This document shows positions 26,001 through 36,100 of a stretch of 64,000 nt of DNA, piece after piece. The stretch spans positions 124,001-188,000 of the forward strand of contig JAURXZ010000024.1 of the NCBI GenBank assembly GCA_030654175.1, written 5' to 3'. This DNA comes from Bacteroidia bacterium. Lineage in GTDB: Bacteria; Bacteroidota; Bacteroidia; 2-12-FULL-35-15. Positions within the stretch are counted from its first letter, which is position 1. Each line of letters opens with the position of its first letter. Made by a program: the position numbers and the translations under genes. The notes under the pieces were generated by a model, which did not search any database, was not told where the DNA came from, and saw nothing but the letters and a program-made list of their open reading frames with translations.

Positions 26001-27675
26001 TTTGAGGAGTTCCTGTACAGCCTTCTGGTGTTGATGTTGGCGTTACTGTATAGGTAACGGTTTGAACTGATCCGGTATTATTTGTTAATGTATTGCTTAA
26101 AGGACTCCCAGATTGTATTGTAGTGCTTTCACCGGTGGTGTTTGAATTGTCGGCTGCGATCCAGGTATAAGTTGATGGCCAGTTGCTTGTTAATGGAATA
26201 GATACATTGCCGCCATTACAAATTGTTGCAGTATTGGGACTGGTCATTGTTGGTGGAGGATTTACTGTAACGGTTACTGTTTGTGAAGTTCCCACACAAC
26301 CCTCTGGTGTTGAAGTTGGTGTTACAGTGTATGTTACTGTTTGAACGGCAGAAGAATTGTTTGTAATTGTATTACTCAAAGGACTTCCTGATTGCACGGC
26401 CGTGCTTTCGCCTGCTGTATTTGGGTTGTTTGCCGCTACCCATGTATAGGTAGATGCTAAGGAGCTTGTTAAAGGTATGCTTACTGTGCCTCCGCTGCAA
26501 ATTGTTGCTGTTGCAGGGCTGGTCATTGCAGGCAATGGGTTTACGGTAACTGTGAGTGTTGCTGTATCTGTACAAACGGTATTAGGATTAACGATCAATG
26601 TTAAGGTATAGGTTCCCAAACTTGCATACGTCCATGTTGGTGCGAAAACATTTGACGTATCCAAACTTGTACCCGGATCGCCAAAATCCCAATGATAGGT
26701 AAACGCATTTATAGAATTTTGTGAAAAGTTGGAAGGTGTTCCAAAACAAAAGGGTTGCTGCACAGGGATAGATGCCACAGGTATTCCGCAGTTCACCACA
26801 TTAAATTGAAAATCCCGTTTATTAATATCTAACAATACTCCATTCCTGTATTCACTTACACATACTGCTATTACCCATTGTCCGACCATATTAGGGGTTC
26901 CGGTCATTAAACCTGTTACCGGATTCACCGCTAAAGCAGGAGATGAACTCATTGGGTATGAACCGTTATAAGGGGCAAGCCAGGGTACAAAAGGTGCAGG
27001 AGGAGAAGAGGCAACCTGAGGGCAACCACCAGCGGCCTGGGGTCCTAATATCGGGCAGCTGGGACTTAAGCCGGTAAACGCATCGCACAATTGATAATAC
27101 AGGGAGTCTCCATCAGGGTCGGTAGCTGAGTGATCAAAATTTAAAGGTACACCGGCACATAAAAAAATGGGAGGAAAATTATTATAGTGAGGACTACTAT
27201 TACAAACTGCCAAACCCGGATCGGGAATGTGGGCCATATAGGTTGAACCCACATCTCCGGGACTGATCAGATTTAATATTGTACCATTTCTGCAACATCG
27301 TTGATAGGTAAAATCGTATCCCCCGGCAAGCGGAGGTAAATTCACCACTACCTGGTAAATCGCTTCTTCAACACAAATATCTGTTGGTGGCGTGAGGCAG
27401 GGGTTGCTCAAAGGAAAAGGCAAAATAACAGATGAAGGGGCAGGGATCTGTAAACTATCCAGAAACGTTCCTGAACTGTTAAAAATAAAAACAGTACCGG
27501 GATTATCAAAAGGGGGTATTCCATTATAGCAGTCGCGGTAAAGCTTTAGGGTAATTCTATAATTATTACCGCCCAAACAATCATAATAAATTTCTCCACC
27601 CACAATGTGAGTAGCGAAATTTTTTAACGAAAAGAGCGTTAAAAATACTAATAGAATATAATGTTTGGTCTTCAT
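23017..27675 (-). CDS. Giant type B T9SS protein with nine PKD-like repeats
   Basis: A 1552-residue protein with a signal peptide (residues 1-21) and the N-terminal module HIVGGEIYYDCLGGNNYRI, seen on many Bacteroidota gliding-associated proteins. One PKD domain lies near 310-380. From about 378 to 1215 there are nine tandem units of about 92 residues, each opening like MTSPxTATICSGGTVSIPLTS and closing with YTVTPTSTPEGC.GTPQTVTV. A PKD domain (1216-1300) and two Ig-like units follow. The last 95 residues are the CHU_C type B domain (VPNTFTPNGDGNNDVLYVRG). It is likely a surface adhesin or filament secreted by T9SS; the ligand is unknown. PorP/SprF lies 33 bases downstream. Confidence 0.9.
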   Translation of the reverse strand: MKTKHYILLVFLTLFSLKNFATHIVGGEIYYDCLGGNNYRITLKLYRDCYNGIPPFDNPGTVFIFNSSGTFLDSLQIPAPSSVILPFPLSNPCLTPPTDICVEEAIYQVVVNLPPLAGGYDFTYQRCCRNGTILNLISPGDVGSTYMAHIPDPGLAVCNSSPHYNNFPPIFLCAGVPLNFDHSATDPDGDSLYYQLCDAFTGLSPSCPILGPQAAGGCPQVASSPPAPFVPWLAPYNGSYPMSSSPALAVNPVTGLMTGTPNMVGQWVIAVCVSEYRNGVLLDINKRDFQFNVVNCGIPVASIPVQQPFCFGTPSNFSQNSINAFTYHWDFGDPGTSLDTSNVFAPTWTYASLGTYTLTLIVNPNTVCTDTATLTVTVNPLPAMTSPATATICSGGTVSIPLTSSLASTYTWVAANNPNTAGESTAVQSGSPLSNTITNNSSAVQTVTYTVTPTSTPEGCVGTSQTVTVTVNPPPTMTSPNTATICNGGNVSIPLTSNWPSTYTWIAADNSNTTGESTTIQSGSPLSNTLTNNTGSVQTVTYTVTPTSTPEGCTGTPQTVTVSIMPTPAMTSVSSATICSGGTVSIPLTSSLTSSFSWLASDNLNTTGESTTAQTGSPLTNTITNNTGSVETVTYTVTPTSTPEGCPGTPQTLTVSVNPLPGMTSPNTATICSGGILNIVLTSNNASTFSWIALSNPNTNGESTTAQAGSPINDSIFNNTTSVQTIIYTVTPTSSPEGCVGTPQTLTVTANPAANMTSPDSATICTGGTLNIPLTSNYPSPYTWIASDNVNTTGESLTLQAGSPLNNTISNNSTSIQYVNYIVTPTFFNGLCPGIPQQLVATIIPTPTITNPVTATVCSGGTLSIALTSNVNSTYSWIAADNPNTTGESVTTQTGSPLSNVLVNNTASVETVIYTVTPTSSPDGCPGTPQDITVTVNPSPSMTSPPSATICSGDSVSIALTSNNASTFAWIATNNPNTTGESTASQTGSPLNDLIISSTAVVETVVYTVTPTSTPEGCAGAPQTVNVSVNPASNMTSPNSATICNGGTVSIPLTSTLASSYSWVAADNVNTTGESTTPQTGGPLTDLITNTSVSIQSVIYTVTPTSTADGCPGIPQTVTVTIIPTPTITSPLLDSICSDGTVNIPLTSNISSTYSWIATDNVNTTGESTISQTGSPLNNTLTNNTTSVQNVIYTVTPTSSPDGCAGTPQIITITVFGDFTADFDFVKTPCTNQLTFYDSSAIAPFSWLWYFDDGDSSTIQNPIHTYTSAGTYDIQLIASTVNDCKDTVVVQANLAPVIPVTVSPNDTICKGNNLQLIATGGVSYTWSPAAGLSNALIADPVASPDTTTIYNVSIVTVDVFGDTCVQNLTTTVHVTDPGLYTVFATTDEDTLVQGQSTTIHAITDPSLTVIWLPSISLNDPNSFNPTATPQSTTTYTVSILDSDGCPKTASVTIYVMSKECDVANVFVPNTFTPNGDGNNDVLYVRGKEIKELYFAVYNRRGELIFETTDKNKGWNGMYNGAKSDPDVFAWYLRAKCFNEDELINKGNVTLIR

Positions 27676-27733
27676 TTTTAATCCCGTCTTTCAAGGGGTA
27701 TAGATTCCGTTTATGCTGATTTTACATCACTAA

Positions 27734-27741
27734 CAAATATA
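27734..27741 (-). promoter_or_regulatory. Putative -7 element upstream of the 1552-residue protein gene
   Basis: The minus strand reads TATATTTG, an exact TAnnTTTG match, 58 bases before the start codon at 27675. No TTG is present about 20 bases upstream, so it could be a weak or regulated internal promoter of the locus. Confidence 0.4.
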
Positions 27742-27835
27742 CAAAACTCTTTTCATTTTTCCTTTTTTTTACGTCCTTCCTCCCGCTTTTCTATCAACTA
27801 TAAATCAACAAATTTATTGTGAATCAACCGGCCCT

Positions 27836-30800
27836 TTACCTTACCAAAGTTACGTTCCCTTTCTTTTTCAATTCATCGCCATTAAAACATTTTGCTTTTA
27901 TATACCATGCAAATACCGCAGGATCCGCTTTCTCGCCCTTATAGGTTCCTTCCCAGCCTTTTTTCATATCAGAGGTTTGAAAAATCAGTTCACCCCAACG
28001 GTTGTAAACCGCAAAATAAAGTTCAGTTATTTCATTCCCTCGTACATATAAAATATCATTGTTGCCATCACCATTAGGCGTAAAGGTGTTAGGAACAAAA
28101 ATATCGGCAGGATCACATTCTTTCGACATCACATAAATGGTAACCCTGGCTGTTTTAGGGCAACCCACCGAATCCAGTATAGAAACAGTGTATGTTGTAG
28201 TGTTTTCGGGGGTAGCGGCCGGGTTAAACGAATTGGTACTATTCAGGCCTGTTGAAGGCGACCAATTAACTGTTAATGTTGAATCTGTAATTGCATGGAT
28301 AGTTGTTGATTGTCCCTCCACCAATGTATCATCGTCAGTTGTTGCATCTATAGAATACAATGATGGGTCAATAACGTAAACTGTGGTTGTTAAAACGCTC
28401 ATACATGTATCACCAAATGTATCCAGTGTTGAAATAGATACACTATATATTGTTGTAGTATCGGGACTTGCTACTGGATCAGAAATAGCAGGATTGCTCA
28501 AACCTGTTGATGGGGTCCATAAATAAGAAAAACCTCCGGAAGCAATTAATTGTGTGCTGTTTCCTTTACAAATAGTATCATTTTGACTAACCATCACAGG
28601 AGTTGCCGCAGCAAAATTAACCTGAACAATAACAGTATCTGCACAACCATTTATAGTGGACGTTATCAACTGGACGTTATACGTACCCGATGTATCATAA
28701 GTGTGTGGCGGGTTTTGAAGCATTGACGAATCTCCATCATCAAAATACCAAAGCCAGGAAACGGGAGCAACAGCTGATGAATCATAAAATGTTACCTGGT
28801 TGGTACAAGGTACTTTTACAAAATCAAAATCCGCTATAATATCACTATAAACAGTTACTGTTACAGTTTGAGGAACACCCGCACAACCATCGGGGCTTGA
28901 TGTTGGTGTTACTGTATAGCTCACCGTTTGAACAGAAGTACTATTATTTATCAATGTATTACTTAATGGACTACCTGTTTGTGTTGTAGTACTTTCGCCT
29001 GTTATATTCACATTGTCGGCCGCTATCCATGAGTAGGTAGAAGTTACGTTGCTTGTTAGTGGAATACTAAACAATTCATCACTGCAAATAGCGGCTGTAA
29101 GCGGGCTGGTCATGGTTGGTGGAGGAATAACAGTCACTGTTACGGTTTGCGAGATCCCGGCACAGGTACCGCTGATCAAAGTGGGTGTTACGGTATAGAT
29201 CACCGACTGAATGGATGTGGAAATGTTGGTGATCGTATTACTCAGCGGACTGCCGGTTTGCTGGGTAGTGCTTTCACCGGTAGTATTTACGTTATCAGCA
29301 GCAATCCAGGTATACGTAGATGCCATGGTGCTTGTTAATGGAATGCTTACCATGGTTCCATCGCAAATTGTTGCCGTGTCCGCATTGGTCATGGTTGGAG
29401 AAGGAGTTAAGGTCACGGTTACGGTTTGAGGAGTACCTACGCAGCCTTCCGGACTTGATGTTGGTGTTACGGTATAACTTACTGTTTGAACAACTATTGT
29501 ATTATTAAATATCGTATTACTTAGTGGTGTTCCCGTTTGTGTGGTAAGGCTCTCACCGGTAGTATTTGGATTGTTGGCTGCAATCCAAGTATAAGTAGAT
29601 GTATGGTCGCTTGTTAATGGTATGCTTACCATATTTCCATTACAAATTGTTGCACTTGCCGGGCTTGTCATAACCGGGCTTGGATTTACGGATACTAATA
29701 CTGTTTGCGGTGTTCCCAGGCAACCTTGAGGACTTGATGTTGGTGTTACTGTATAGGTAACTGTTTCGGCCGATGCGGTATTATTTGTTAAGGTATTACT
29801 CAATGGGCTCCCGGTTTGCGATGTAGTACTTTCACCTGTTGTGTTTACATTGTCGGCCGCGATCCATGAATAGGTAGAGCTTACACTACTTGTTAATGGA
29901 ATAGTTACTGTGCCTCCCGTGCAAATTGCGGCACTGTTGGTGCTCGTCATTGTTGGTGCGGGGCTTATAGTTACCTGAACAGTTGCAATTTGAATACAGG
30001 TATCACCCGATCCATTTACACTTGAAACAGTAACGGTGTATGTGGTAGTGGTGTCAGGACCTGCAATAGGATTGGAAATTGAAGGGTCGGATAAATCTGT
30101 AATTGGCGACCAGCTATACTCAAAGCCTCCTGAGGCAGTTAATTGAGTGGTGTTTTCTTTACAAATAGTTACTGCGGGACTTACAGATATGGGAGGGCTT
30201 TCAAAAAAATTAACCTGCTTTATCAGGGTGTCTTTACAACCATTAATTGTTGAGGATATCAGTTGTACATCATACGCACCGGTTGAAGTATAGGTATGTT
30301 GTGGATTTTGAAAAGCAGATGAATCACCATCATCAAAATACCATAGCCAGGAAGTTGGAGCAACAGCAGAGGAATCATAAAACGCAACCTGGTTGGTACA
30401 TGCTGGAATAACAAAATCGAAATTGCTTGCAATGGATGGGTATACTGTTATATACTGATAGGCTGTATCCAAAGCGTTACAGGTTGAAGGGTCGTTTACA
30501 TACAACTGTACCAGATAGGTGCCGGGCACTGTATACGTTCTGGTTGGGTTTGCAATAACAGATGTGGTATCCCCACCACCGAAATCCCATAAAAATGTCG
30601 AACCTGTAGAACTCTGGTTATTAAAAGTAACAGTAACCGGTGCACATCCGTTCGTATAATTAATTATAAAATTTGCTTCAACAATTGGTACCTGGAAATC
30701 GAATTTAAAAACCCCGTTGTTGCAATTTAAAGCATGATTTACATTGGTTCCTGTATTGGGCCAGGAGCCGGGAGTTACCGGAAAATCATCATTCCCGCCA

Positions 30801-32977
30801 CAGCCCGCACAAACCGATTGATATATAATTCCTTTTTTATCAAAACGGCTGGTGCCGCCATCCACATGTTCCTGGCTTTGTGCGCCTCCAAAATAAGTTG
30901 CGTAAATGAGTGATGCCGCATCCGTTGAAAGTACAAATAAATAAAAATTAAAACCATCGGTAGTAGGCTGTATAGCATTTCCGGTGAGTGGCATGTTGTT
31001 GGTTGGTACTCCCGTTAAAATATGACCTCCCCAACCGGAGACATAAATGTTTTCACAAAAATCAACTAAAAATGCTGCAGGAGAAATATTTATATTTCCG
31101 TTCCCATTACCAAAAACAGTAGTAAAAACCTGTGTGTTCAGGGAATTATTTAATTTCCATATAAACTGTTTGCTGTTTGCATTGGAATACACACCACCTG
31201 AAACCGGCATCACGCCTAAGGTTTGACCGATGATATACACATCATTGTCTTTATCTAATTGAACAAAGAAGGATTGGTCGTATTGCGAAGTGCCGATGAA
31301 TGTTGAATTTAAAATAACCGATCCATCGTTTTTTATTTTAGTAATAAATCCATCGGTAATACCACCGTTATATACTGTGCTTAAAGCTCCTCCCGTTATT
31401 GGGAAATTACTGCTTGCGGTTCCACCTGTAGCATACACATTTGAAGAGTCGTCTAAAGCGACTGCATAGCAGGCATCGTCAGCTGTACCACCAACATAGG
31501 TACTCCACAATAACGTAGAAAGTGTAGCATCCATTTTAAACACAACTCCATCTAAACCGCCACCGGCAGCAGGTTGTGCGGCTCCAGGCGTAGTAGGGAA
31601 ATTTGCAGAGTAAGCGCAACTGGCAACATAACAATTACCATAGGGATCAAGCTGGATCTCACCCCGGTAATAATCACCATAGTTATAAACGAGGGTTCCA
31701 CTGGAATTTATACCATCATTCAAACTACCACCAATGTAAGTACTTGAGAGCAAACTGCTTCCTGCAGCATTAAAGCGAGCTACATACAGATCACTTCCAT
31801 TAAAATATTCGGTTCCATTAGGAGCATAATTTAAATAAACGCCACCATTAAAAGTAACGTCATACGCACCGGTAGTAACCGGAAAATCATTAGATCCTGT
31901 AACTCCGGACAACATCAATTCGTTTTGTGCATTTACTACCAAACTACTTACCACTTCGGTACTATTCGCTCCACCGAGGTAGGTTGAATAAATTAAAGAA
32001 ACGCCTGTAGCATCATATTTGGTAATTACTACATCGGTTCTTCCTGGTTGTACAACGCCATTATAGGTGATATCGTAAGCACCGAGCGTAGTAGGAAAAC
32101 CTTGTGCAAAGCAGGTTCCACCCGAATACAAATTACCATCAGAATCATAGGTGGCAGACATTCCAAAATTATCCGATGAAGAACCCGAAGAAGCGGCAAA
32201 AACCAAAACAGGATCAATTATTAATTCCACCTCTTTGGCATATCCACGAGGGAAATGAAAGCTTACGGTTGAATTCTTTAAAACAAATTCACAAGGCACT
32301 TCTACCTGCTTTCCTTTTATCCACTGATATGCATAGGGACGTTGTTCTACTATTTCATTTATGCTAGTTGTTAATTTTAATGCACCTTTTTCAATTTTTA
32401 TTTTATCGAGCCCCTCATAAAAAAGCTTTATATCATCAGGGTTACCAAGGGGCGCCACAATAAAATTATATTTCAAACTGTTTTGTAAACCCAGCACCTG
32501 CAGATCAATTCCATTATACATAGTTTGGTAATTTACCTCCGTATAATTTTTTACATTTCCGGCCCATTTGTTTTTATCATTGCCAATAAAAAAATTGCAA
32601 TAGTCTGTAGTTGGTTGTTTCGCGGATGTTTGAACGGTAGTTTGGGAATTTAAAAACGTCATACGGAAGGCATGGGAACGGATTACCTCAGCTCCTGCAA
32701 TGTTTCCAATTGGAGAGGGGATTGAGGGCTTAGCTATATGATTTTCACGAAGTGTTTCTTTATCATAAAAACTGTATGTAAAGCAGTTTTTTTGGAGGAA
32801 CAAAACACCACCATCGAGCTGTGCGCGGTACAATACCTTTTTATCCCACTGATTTTTATTTTCGGTAAACCTGATCGTGCTTTGCGGTGTGTTGGTTTTT
32901 ATATCACCGGCAAAGCCATTGAATGAAAATATAAACAGCAGAAATAAAAAAATAAAATTGATTGCTGTTTGTTTCAT
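27836..32977 (-). CDS. Giant SBBP-repeat and PKD-like-repeat protein with type B T9SS domain
   Basis: A 1713-residue protein. After the signal peptide, residues 30-250 form the DUF7948-type N-terminal domain that often precedes SBBP repeats (TENKNQWDKKVLYRAQLDGG). Residues 256-750 are SBBP-type beta-propeller repeats (GGTADDACYAVALDDSSNVYATG). Two PKD domains follow (about 762-935), then an Ig-like unit, four PKD-like units of about 92 residues (1006-1376), another PKD, another Ig-like stretch and the CHU_C type B end. Its N-terminal half is a paralogue of the next gene upstream, while its C-terminal half resembles the 1552-residue protein, so it reads as a chimera of the two. A surface role after T9SS export is inferred. 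Confidence 0.88.
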   Translation of the reverse strand: MKQTAINFIFLFLLFIFSFNGFAGDIKTNTPQSTIRFTENKNQWDKKVLYRAQLDGGVLFLQKNCFTYSFYDKETLRENHIAKPSIPSPIGNIAGAEVIRSHAFRMTFLNSQTTVQTSAKQPTTDYCNFFIGNDKNKWAGNVKNYTEVNYQTMYNGIDLQVLGLQNSLKYNFIVAPLGNPDDIKLFYEGLDKIKIEKGALKLTTSINEIVEQRPYAYQWIKGKQVEVPCEFVLKNSTVSFHFPRGYAKEVELIIDPVLVFAASSGSSSDNFGMSATYDSDGNLYSGGTCFAQGFPTTLGAYDITYNGVVQPGRTDVVITKYDATGVSLIYSTYLGGANSTEVVSSLVVNAQNELMLSGVTGSNDFPVTTGAYDVTFNGGVYLNYAPNGTEYFNGSDLYVARFNAAGSSLLSSTYIGGSLNDGINSSGTLVYNYGDYYRGEIQLDPYGNCYVASCAYSANFPTTPGAAQPAAGGGLDGVVFKMDATLSTLLWSTYVGGTADDACYAVALDDSSNVYATGGTASSNFPITGGALSTVYNGGITDGFITKIKNDGSVILNSTFIGTSQYDQSFFVQLDKDNDVYIIGQTLGVMPVSGGVYSNANSKQFIWKLNNSLNTQVFTTVFGNGNGNINISPAAFLVDFCENIYVSGWGGHILTGVPTNNMPLTGNAIQPTTDGFNFYLFVLSTDAASLIYATYFGGAQSQEHVDGGTSRFDKKGIIYQSVCAGCGGNDDFPVTPGSWPNTGTNVNHALNCNNGVFKFDFQVPIVEANFIINYTNGCAPVTVTFNNQSSTGSTFLWDFGGGDTTSVIANPTRTYTVPGTYLVQLYVNDPSTCNALDTAYQYITVYPSIASNFDFVIPACTNQVAFYDSSAVAPTSWLWYFDDGDSSAFQNPQHTYTSTGAYDVQLISSTINGCKDTLIKQVNFFESPPISVSPAVTICKENTTQLTASGGFEYSWSPITDLSDPSISNPIAGPDTTTTYTVTVSSVNGSGDTCIQIATVQVTISPAPTMTSTNSAAICTGGTVTIPLTSSVSSTYSWIAADNVNTTGESTTSQTGSPLSNTLTNNTASAETVTYTVTPTSSPQGCLGTPQTVLVSVNPSPVMTSPASATICNGNMVSIPLTSDHTSTYTWIAANNPNTTGESLTTQTGTPLSNTIFNNTIVVQTVSYTVTPTSSPEGCVGTPQTVTVTLTPSPTMTNADTATICDGTMVSIPLTSTMASTYTWIAADNVNTTGESTTQQTGSPLSNTITNISTSIQSVIYTVTPTLISGTCAGISQTVTVTVIPPPTMTSPLTAAICSDELFSIPLTSNVTSTYSWIAADNVNITGESTTTQTGSPLSNTLINNSTSVQTVSYTVTPTSSPDGCAGVPQTVTVTVYSDIIADFDFVKVPCTNQVTFYDSSAVAPVSWLWYFDDGDSSMLQNPPHTYDTSGTYNVQLITSTINGCADTVIVQVNFAAATPVMVSQNDTICKGNSTQLIASGGFSYLWTPSTGLSNPAISDPVASPDTTTIYSVSISTLDTFGDTCMSVLTTTVYVIDPSLYSIDATTDDDTLVEGQSTTIHAITDSTLTVNWSPSTGLNSTNSFNPAATPENTTTYTVSILDSVGCPKTARVTIYVMSKECDPADIFVPNTFTPNGDGNNDILYVRGNEITELYFAVYNRWGELIFQTSDMKKGWEGTYKGEKADPAVFAWYIKAKCFNGDELKKKGNVTLVR

Positions 32978-33034
32978 TAAAAAAAAATTTCTTAAAAAGA
33001 CTTAAACATTTTTATTTCGAATCTCGATTTCAGA

Positions 33035-33129
33035 GTCATCCCGACCGAAGCGGAGGAATCTTTTTGTTGATTAAAACAATAAACATCCTTCTGCGAAAAA
33101 CAAGATTCCTCCGCTTCGGTCGGAATGAC
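33035..33129. repeat. MITE-like element with 28-bp terminal inverted repeats
   Basis: The left end is GTCATCCCGACCGAAGCGGA continuing to GGAATCTT; the right end is its reverse complement with a single mismatch. About 40 bases lie between. It has no gene and sits between two giant adhesin genes. Confidence 0.8.
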
Positions 33130-33185
33130 CATTGTATCCATTAATGAACCCGGCAGTAAGTTAAGTTTTTTACAGCTTCAATACA

Positions 33186-36100
33186 TCAACGAATAACGGA
33201 AACATGTCCTATTTTTGTTTTAACAAGATTCTTGTCACATAAGGTTTTGTATTTCACTTTCCATACATATACATCGAGCTCTACCAACTTCCCATTGCGC
33301 ATACCATTCCATCCTGAATCTAATTTTTCTGTTTCAAAAATAAGATCTCCCCAACGGTTAAATATCATCATTTGAAAATAAGTGATATCCAATCCTTTAA
33401 CCATAAAAAAATCATTCAACTGATCTCCGTTGGGAGTAAATGAGTTTGGAAACCACAACACACCGGAGCCCAAACTGCCATCAACAATGATAGTATCATT
33501 TAATGTACACAGGCTGGTATTCATTACAACCCAGTATTTGCCCGCCACTTTTATATCTATTTTTTGTGAGGTTTCACCTGTTGACCACAAATAGCTGACT
33601 CCGGCAGGTCCGGCATCGAGTGTATACTTTTCTACATTACAAAGCGTAACGTAATCGTCCAAAGGGATAGGCGCAACGCCAACCACAACAGTGCTATCCC
33701 AGATGCTGCATTGTTGATTTGAAACTTTTACAGAGTAAGTGCCTCCGGTAAAAAAAGAAGCAGATTGTGTTGCTTCACCTGTTGACCACAGATAGGTGGC
33801 ATCGGTGTTGTTTCCGGGATCTAGCAATACTGAATCTCCCGGACAGATTTGCGCAGTTGCCGGCAGATTAACAACGGGATATGGAATGGTTGCAATGTTG
33901 ATGGTGTCTTTTGTTTGACAGGTACCCCAATTAACAGATACCCAATATTGTCCCGCAGAACCGGCTACAATTGTTTGTGAGGTTGCCCCTGTTGACCATT
34001 GGTAGGCTACTGCGGACGATGGAGCATTTAGTGGTACAACTTGTCCTACACACAAAATAGTATCGGCACCAAGCTCGGGTTCCACTACCTGCAGGATGTT
34101 TATGGAATCGGAATCGGAGCAGGCACCATTACCCACAGTTACCCAATATGTTCCCACTGTTGTTGCCACAATGGTTTGAGAAGTGGCTCCTGTGGACCAT
34201 GTGTAAATAGTTCCGGAAGTTCCTGCATCAAGAAGCACACTTGGTGTCTGGCACAAAATAATATCATTTCCAAGGTTCACAACCGGAGGAGGTAAAACTA
34301 CCACCACTAAATTAGCAGTGTCCGACAAAATACATCCTGATGAATCCACAGCGATTAGCATTACATCGTAATTACCGGGAGCAGTAAATATATGACTTGG
34401 CGAAACCGTAGTATTAAAGGCAGAGCCATCACCAAAATTCCATACATAATTAAACGCATTAGTACTTGTATTATTAAAAACAACAGGAGTTCCCACACAA
34501 ACAGTATCATTGGGTACTGTAAGAAGTTCTGCGCTCACACCTGCGGCCTGAAAATCAAACTTGAAAACTCCTTCGTTGCAATTGAATGAATGATTAACAT
34601 TCGTTCCTGTATTGGGCCAAGAACCTGGGGTTACCGGAAAATCATCATTTCCGCCACAGCCCGAACACACGGCCTGATAAACAATTCCTTTTTTATCAAA
34701 ACGGCTGGTACCGCCATCCACATGCTCCTGGCTTTGGCTTCCGCCAAAATAAGTAGCATACAATAATGAAGTAGCATCAGGAGCCAGTACAAATAAATAA
34801 AAATTAAATCCATCCGTTGTTGCCTGCAACGCGTTGGGAGTGAGAGGCATATTGGTAGTGGGGATGCCTGTTAAAATATTACCGCCCCAGCCACACACAT
34901 AAATATTATCGCAACCATCTACTAAAAATGCGGAAGGAGAAATATTTACCTGCCCGTTGCCATTGCCAAAAATGGTTGTAAAAAGTTTAGTGCTTAGTGT
35001 GCTGTCTATTTTCCAGATGAATTGTTTGCTATTGGGATTTGAATAAACTCCGGCAGATACAGGCATTACGCCTTCTGATTGCCCAATAATATAAAGATTG
35101 AAATTCTTATCAAACTGGATCAGAAAGGATTGGTCGTAAGCCGTTGTTCCTACGAAGGTTGAATTCATTATTTCTGAACCATCACTTTTCATTTTTGTAA
35201 TAAAACCGTCTGTAATACCGCCATTATAAGTGGTATCCAATGTTCCTGATGTAACAGGGAAATTAGTGCTGGCTGTTCCTCCTGTTGTATAAACATTCAA
35301 TAAATTATCAATTGTAAGCGCATAACAGCCGTCATCGGCCATTCCACCAACGTAGGTGCTCCAAGTTAAGGCCGTTAAGCCGGGGGTCATTTTAAACACA
35401 ACACCATCTAAACCGCCACCGGCAATTGGTTGAGGACAACCCGTGGTGGTAGGAAAATCAGATGAATAGGTACAACTGGCTATATAACAATTACCGGCAT
35501 TATCTACCTGTATCTCCCCGCGGTAATAATCACCATAATTGTAAGCCAGTATATTACTTTGATTTGCCCCGTCATTTTGTGTTCCTCCCACATAAGTGGA
35601 TGCTAATAAACTGGTACCGGCACTGTTAAACCTTGTCACATAAAGATCCGTACCATTTCCATATTCAGTACCATTGGCTGCAAATGATAAAAATACACCT
35701 CCGTTAAAAGTCACATCATAAGCACCTGTTGTAACAGGGAAATCATTTGAGCCGGTGGCTCCGAACAGCATTAATTCATTTTGTGCATTTACTACCAAAC
35801 TGCTCACAATTTCAGTACTGTTTGCTCCTCCCAGGTAGGTGGAATATTGCAGGGATGTTCCTGTGGGATCATATTTTGTAATAGTTACATCAGTTCTTCC
35901 TGATTGACTAATACCATTATAGGTGGCATCAAAAACACCTAAAGTTGTTGGGTAACCCTGGCTAAAACAAGTCCCTCCAGCATACAAGGAGCCCTGAGAA
36001 TCATAGGTGGCGGTCATTCCAAAGTTATCTGCGGTTGAACCTGTTGAAGCGGCAAATACCAAAATCGGATCAATGATCAGTTCACTATTTTTATCGTATC

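Noticed and set aside
23990..26560. Regularly spaced near-identical DNA blocks of about 275 bases, which could suggest a CRISPR-like array
   Set aside because: The units are in frame and encode the 92-residue PKD-like domains; the unit size and coding nature rule out CRISPR.
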